Source of the DNA: DATBFX01 sp036558305
GTDB lineage: Bacteria; Chloroflexota; Chloroflexia; Thermomicrobiales; UBA6265
Assembly (NCBI GenBank): GCA_036558305.1
Contig: DATBFX010000615.1
Span: 1-6,662, forward strand
DNA: 6,662 nucleotides
Direction of reading: 5' to 3'
The notes beneath the pieces were generated by a model. The model made no database searches. It saw only the letters and a list, made by a program, of their open reading frames with translations, and was not told the DNA's origin. The position numbers and the translations under genes were made by a program. Positions 6,558 to 6,662 of this stretch are shown here, piece after piece (the first letter of the stretch is position 1; every line of letters begins with the position of its first letter).

Positions 6558-6662
6558 ATGCGCGAGCCAATCAGGATCGCTTACTTCGGGACGCCGACGT
6601 ACGCGGTGCCTTCGCTACGCGCATTGGCCGCCGATGCGCGTTACGACGTCGCGCTTGTCGTG
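6558..6662 (+). CDS. fmt: methionyl-tRNA formyltransferase, N-terminal part (cut by window end)
   Basis: The last 105 bases read as 35 codons without a stop, beginning MREPIRIAYFGTP and continuing TYAVPSLRALAAD. This matches the Fmt N-terminus (typically M-R-I-V-F-x-G-T-P-x-F-A-V-P-x-L), the first beta strand and turn of the formyltransferase domain. Fmt uses 10-formyltetrahydrofolate to formylate Met on initiator tRNA in the cytosol. The catalytic Asn-His-Asp and the C-terminal tRNA-binding domain lie beyond the window. The ATG at 6558 gives the family-like short N-terminus; in-frame ATG 6540 (adding METHLT) and GTG 6525 are alternatives. GGAG at 6542-6545 is 12 nt from 6558, a longish gap for a Shine-Dalgarno site, so the start is not certain. 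The gene is divergent from the giant membrane protein gene. It is usually near def or priA, which cannot be seen here. Confidence 0.88.
   Translation, partial: MREPIRIAYFGTPTYAVPSLRALAADARYDVALVV

Overview
The window is GC-rich bacterial chromosome. It holds two tRNA genes on the minus strand, one complete cytochrome P450 gene on the plus strand, one very large membrane-protein gene on the minus strand, and the first 35 codons of fmt on the plus strand. Bacterial origin is supported by fmt (initiator-tRNA formylation), by a near-consensus sigma-70 promoter, by a Shine-Dalgarno start, and by a tRNA-Pro with the bacterial C1:G72/A73 acceptor end. The fusion of a GT39-like glycosyltransferase to a DUF2298 ('YYY') domain is typical of Chloroflexota (for example Thermomicrobia-like lineages), so that phylum is the best guess. 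This is inference from a single family.

Layout. 37-203: tRNA-Gly(TCC) and tRNA-Pro(TGG), a short minus-strand operon transcribed Pro then Gly from a strong promoter at 225-254. 204-533: a long divergent intergenic region with inverted repeats and weak candidate promoters for the P450. 534-1682: soluble class-I-type P450, start fixed by an AAAGGAG ribosome binding site. 1683-1942: convergent intergenic region with no convincing terminator. 1943-6451: a 1502-residue GT39-DUF2298 fusion. 6452-6557: divergent promoter region. 6558-6662: fmt, cut by the window end.

How the genes relate. I see no joint pathway. The tRNAs and fmt are translation housekeeping genes. The giant membrane protein is a probable envelope glycosyltransferase of unknown product. 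The P450 is an orphan here, with no ferredoxin or reductase beside it. The most notable points are the two-module architecture of the giant protein with repeated soluble-domain motifs, the missing I-helix acid in the P450, a probable near-leaderless start for the giant gene, and a symmetric -10 region between the tRNA operon and the P450. I see no mobile element, CRISPR array or defence system.
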